Below, piece after piece: positions 31,519 through 33,164 of a DNA stretch of 33,164 nt (positions are counted from its first letter, which is position 1; every line of letters begins with the position of its first letter). Where the stretch lies: the NCBI GenBank assembly GCA_021204565.1, contig JAJPZE010000055.1, positions 1 to 33,164 on the forward strand. The letters are read 5' to 3'. This DNA is from Prevotella sp. (lineage in GTDB: Bacteria; Bacteroidota; Bacteroidia; Bacteroidales; Bacteroidaceae). The notes under the pieces were generated by a model. The model ran no database searches. It saw only the letters and a list, made by a program, of their open reading frames with translations, and was not told where the DNA came from. A program made the position numbers and the translations under genes.

Positions 31519-31776
31519 TCATCCGTCGTACTCCTCTATCGCCATACTCACAACGCCGGGATTGTAACGGATGTCCAACAGCTGCTCCTCGCCCATGCAC
31601 ATCTCCTGCGTAAAGTCGGCACGTATAATACGCACCAACGGCAACCATATGTTCCGTTTCCGCTCCTCGTCGTTCGTCAGTATTCCGTAGTCGCCGAACA
31701 CAATACGCAGGAGCGCATCGTAAAAGTCCCAAGCCTCGCCCAAGTAACTGCGGTCTTTATTCGCCACCGCGAACAA
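31519..31776 (-). CDS. Hypothetical early protein with uncertain or disrupted start
   Basis: The frame (FAVANKDRSYLGEAWDFYDALLRIVFGDYG...) is clearly coding but has no ATG; the only standard start is TTG at 31776. Coding character extends upstream (CVYRLPALFAVANKD) to a TGA at 31827-31825, which is the stop of the 77-residue gene in the same frame. An overlapping ATG frame (MAGRKIFDGKSVVPVSVVFI, start 31847) looks like a natural N-terminus that would join by a -1 shift near 31790. The true product could be about 85, 109 or, by readthrough, about 178 residues. No family was recognised. Confidence 0.5.
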   Translation of the reverse strand: MFAVANKDRSYLGEAWDFYDALLRIVFGDYGILTNDEERKRNIWLPLVRIIRADFTQEMCMGEEQLLDIRYNPGVVSMAIEEYDG

Positions 31777-31824
31777 CGCCGGTAACCGATAAACACAACC
31801 GATACGGGGACAACGCTCTTCCCG

Positions 31825-32058
31825 TCAAATATCTTTCTGCCTGCCATATTCAACCTCGTCCTCCGCGTCCGTTTTCGCCTCGCGCAATATGCCGTCGGCA
31901 CGGATGTACTCCTCGTCCGACCAGCCGGCACTGTCCAAATCAACGCGCTCGCGTATATTCATCACCGCTTGCGCCTGCGCCGCTATCGGCACGAACACAC
32001 GAATAATGTCCGTTGCCCTGCGCACGTCTTTCGCGCTCTTGAAATGTATCTCATTCAT
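31825..32058 (-). CDS. Hypothetical early protein
   Basis: This is a 77-residue protein (MNEIHFKSAKDVRRATDIIRVF...) with two helices around VPIAAQAQAVMNIRERVDLDSAGWSDEEY and a charged end. The TGA stop is followed by C (TGAC, a context known to be leaky in several bacteria), and the reading frame stays open for another 101 codons. No family was recognised. It is 31 bases downstream of a tiny membrane protein gene in the leftward operon. Confidence 0.6.
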   Translation of the reverse strand: MNEIHFKSAKDVRRATDIIRVFVPIAAQAQAVMNIRERVDLDSAGWSDEEYIRADGILREAKTDAEDEVEYGRQKDI

Positions 32059-32089
32059 AGATTGTTCTCCTTTGCTCTTCGTAAATCAA

Positions 32090-32203
32090 TCAATCAATGT
32101 TATGATGTCCAAAGTCGTCCTCGTCGTCCCGGTACGCGCTCCGGATAATCGACACGGCAGAGAACACTACAAACACCACAAGGATAATAACCACCGCAAT
32201 CAT
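32090..32203 (-). CDS. Tiny single-span membrane protein
   Basis: This is a 37-residue frame starting MIAVVIILVVFVVFSAVSII, one membrane helix, followed by a charged tail RSAYRDDEDDFGHHNID. Its ATG overlaps the stop of the 116-residue gene (ATGA), the strongest evidence that it is translated. No function was recognised; such peptides are common in phage early operons. Confidence 0.55.
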   Translation of the reverse strand: MIAVVIILVVFVVFSAVSIIRSAYRDDEDDFGHHNID

Positions 32204-32550
32204 CTTCCGCCCCCTTCCTTCGTCTTCACCTCCATCAACTCGTAGCGCGTAACGATAACCCGCGTCATATCCGTACACTTTATAACGTCCTCGCGTTCGC
32301 ACCAACCGCGCCGGTAAAGGTGCTCACTCTCCTCGTCGGTCAGCCACAAAGTGCGCCGGACGTTGTGGCTGGAAAGCAACGAAAAGAAATAACCGCTTTC
32401 GTTACCCCGCAGTATGTCGGTAATTTTATACAACTCAAACCACGTGCCTTTCGCATATTTGTTCTTCCTCTGGCGAATGCTTATCTTCATTGTCAAATCC
32501 GACAACCGCGCCTCCATCTTCTCCAAAGAAATAATCTTCTCCTCTGCCAT
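32200..32550 (-). CDS. Hypothetical early protein
   Basis: This is a 116-residue protein with an N-terminal coiled helix (EKIISLEKMEARLSDLTMKISIRQRK) followed by a beta-rich part (GTWFELYKITDILRGNESGYFF ... MTRVIVTRYELMEV). The second half has the same rough layout as the LIGKR-family proteins nearby, but similarity is too weak to claim. It has no membrane segment. It lies 11 bases after the two-helix membrane protein gene and is coupled to the tiny membrane protein that follows. Confidence 0.6.
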   Translation of the reverse strand: MAEEKIISLEKMEARLSDLTMKISIRQRKNKYAKGTWFELYKITDILRGNESGYFFSLLSSHNVRRTLWLTDEESEHLYRRGWCEREDVIKCTDMTRVIVTRYELMEVKTKEGGGR

Positions 32551-32561
32551 AACCTGAAAAC

Positions 32562-32726
32562 TTATAACCCGTCCTCCTCGATAATCAACGCAATCAGCAT
32601 TAACTCAATCGTATACAACGCGAGAAAAAACGTCGCTTGCCAGCCTGTCGTTCTAATCACCATAATTGCCAAGAATGCCGCCGCAACAGCGAACATCAGC
32701 AACGTAATACGTCCTAACCACTTCAT
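32562..32726 (-). CDS. Small two-helix membrane protein
   Basis: This is a 54-residue frame (MKWLGRITLLMFAVAAAFLA...) with two hydrophobic segments, about 6-24 and 30-49, and an acidic end (IIEEDGL). The ATG overlaps the stop of the LIGKR-family gene (ATGA), supporting translation. It resembles in layout, though not in sequence, the 59-residue membrane protein at 28985-29164, which likewise follows a small early gene with an ATGA overlap. Confidence 0.55.
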   Translation of the reverse strand: MKWLGRITLLMFAVAAAFLAIMVIRTTGWQATFFLALYTIELMLIALIIEEDGL

Positions 32727-33040
32727 ACCTGTTTATCTTTATCAATCAGCCTGATAATCGGCTCTGATATGTAAATCTCTTCAAACGCCGTTTCTTTCCC
32801 GGCGAAAAAATCTCTCGTCTGTTCAAAAGTGAGGGGTACGCGCACCTTGTCGCTCTCGTCGCATAAAATATACGGCGGCGGCAAAATCGGTATATTCCCG
32901 GTCGCAACATTCCGGTATTCCTCCAACGCGTCCTCGTCCTGATATACATCCGCGACGGTAAACTCGAAGTCCGCCACTTCGGTATGCACGGCAATCCTCT
33001 TGCCGATTAACTGCGCCTTAATCCACTCTTCATTAATCAT
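32723..33040 (-). CDS. Early protein of the LIGKR family
   Basis: This is a 105-residue protein (MINEEWIKAQLIGKRIAVHTEVADFEFTV...). The order LIGKR-x-V-x-T, F-TV-x-DVY, then FEQTRDFFAGKE and a C-terminal beta strand ending DKDKQV matches the 121-residue gene at 29714 and the partial gene at the right edge, which ends NNDKQV. It starts four bases before the stop of the right-edge gene (ATGA overlap). These tandem copies look like products of duplication within the early operon. Function is unknown. Confidence 0.65.
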   Translation of the reverse strand: MINEEWIKAQLIGKRIAVHTEVADFEFTVADVYQDEDALEEYRNVATGNIPILPPPYILCDESDKVRVPLTFEQTRDFFAGKETAFEEIYISEPIIRLIDKDKQV

Positions 33041-33164
33041 ACTTGTTTATCGTTATTCGTTATCAATTTCGCCGTTCCGACATTTATCCAAAGGTCTCTT
33101 ATACAAACCTCTTTGCCCGCGAGCAAGTCCGCCGCCTCTTGAAACATTAATGCAAACTCCATCG
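33037..33164 (-). CDS. LIGKR-family early protein, partial
   Basis: A frame from the right edge ends at TGA 33039-33037. Its visible part (MFQEAADLLAGKEVCIRDLWINVGTAKL, then NNDKQV) aligns with the C-terminal half of the next gene (TFEQTRDFFAGKETAFEEIYISEP, then DKDKQV). An ATG at 33162 is in frame, but homology implies the real start lies outside the window. Confidence 0.6.
   Translation of the reverse strand, partial: MEFALMFQEAADLLAGKEVCIRDLWINVGTAKLITNNDKQV

Noticed and set aside
1..33164. Integrase, recombinase, lysin or holin, and attachment sites
   Set aside because: No catalytic motif or typical gene layout for any of these was found, so none is claimed. The small membrane proteins are in early operons without a lysin, so a holin call is unsupported.

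Overview
This window is bacteriophage DNA (a virus or prophage segment) from a host in the Bacteroidetes, most likely Bacteroidales. The phage assignment rests on a large terminase (TerL), a scaffold-capsid pair, tail-fibre genes with the usual YTKxE repeats, and dense gene packing with TAATG and ATGA overlaps. The host assignment rests on promoters: the -7 boxes all fit the Bacteroidetes sigma-A consensus TAnnTTTG, start sites usually lack a Shine-Dalgarno sequence, and the left-edge adhesin has BspA-type leucine-rich repeats. The 13.9-kb giant frame has no in-frame stop, so the standard code applies. No integrase, tRNA, rRNA, CRISPR array or insertion sequence was seen, so lifestyle is undecided.

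Late region (1-24926, minus strand apart from one plus-strand gene). Reading leftward: two putative ejection proteins (24926-23012), a 4634-residue polyvalent protein (23002-9098), a scaffold-like protein, a 49-residue coupled protein, the major capsid protein, two connector or decoration candidates, three tail-fibre/appendage proteins, and a BspA-like repeat protein that runs off the left edge. A 98-residue plus-strand gene sits in an island at 8718-9014. Three late genes or operons are preceded by the same bipartite element: TTAACGGATAAC, exactly 23 bases, then TAnnTTTGC (24994-24952 minus, 8623-8581 minus, 8652-8694 plus). Two of these share a 5' leader containing CAGTAAAGTA. This looks like a phage-specific late promoter.

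Packaging and control region (24927-30610). The terminase pair reads leftward. It is met tail-to-tail by a plus-strand cassette with host-type promoters (TACCTTTGC): a 94-residue protein, a small helix-turn-helix protein, and a candidate small RNA with its own promoter, two hairpins and terminator. A second control region at 30080-30325 has divergent host-type promoters, one driving an XRE-family regulator and the other a leftward early operon.

Right end (30611-33164). A 0.47-kb noncoding block has two identical palindromic sites resembling the PurR/LacI-type operator core, plus strong hairpins. Beyond it is another leftward early operon of small, tightly overlapping proteins, several very small and membrane-spanning, with tandem paralogues, running off the right edge.

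The likely programme is as follows. Host polymerase reads the TACCTTTGC promoters early. A phage factor or modified polymerase then recognises the TTAACGGATAAC-N23-TAnnTTTGC promoters to express capsid, ejection proteins and the giant protein. The giant protein combines N6-adenine methylase, SNF2-type helicase, a putative HEXXGH metallopeptidase and a C-terminal LPD38-like region, and is probably packaged and ejected with the DNA. No portal gene was recognised in the window.
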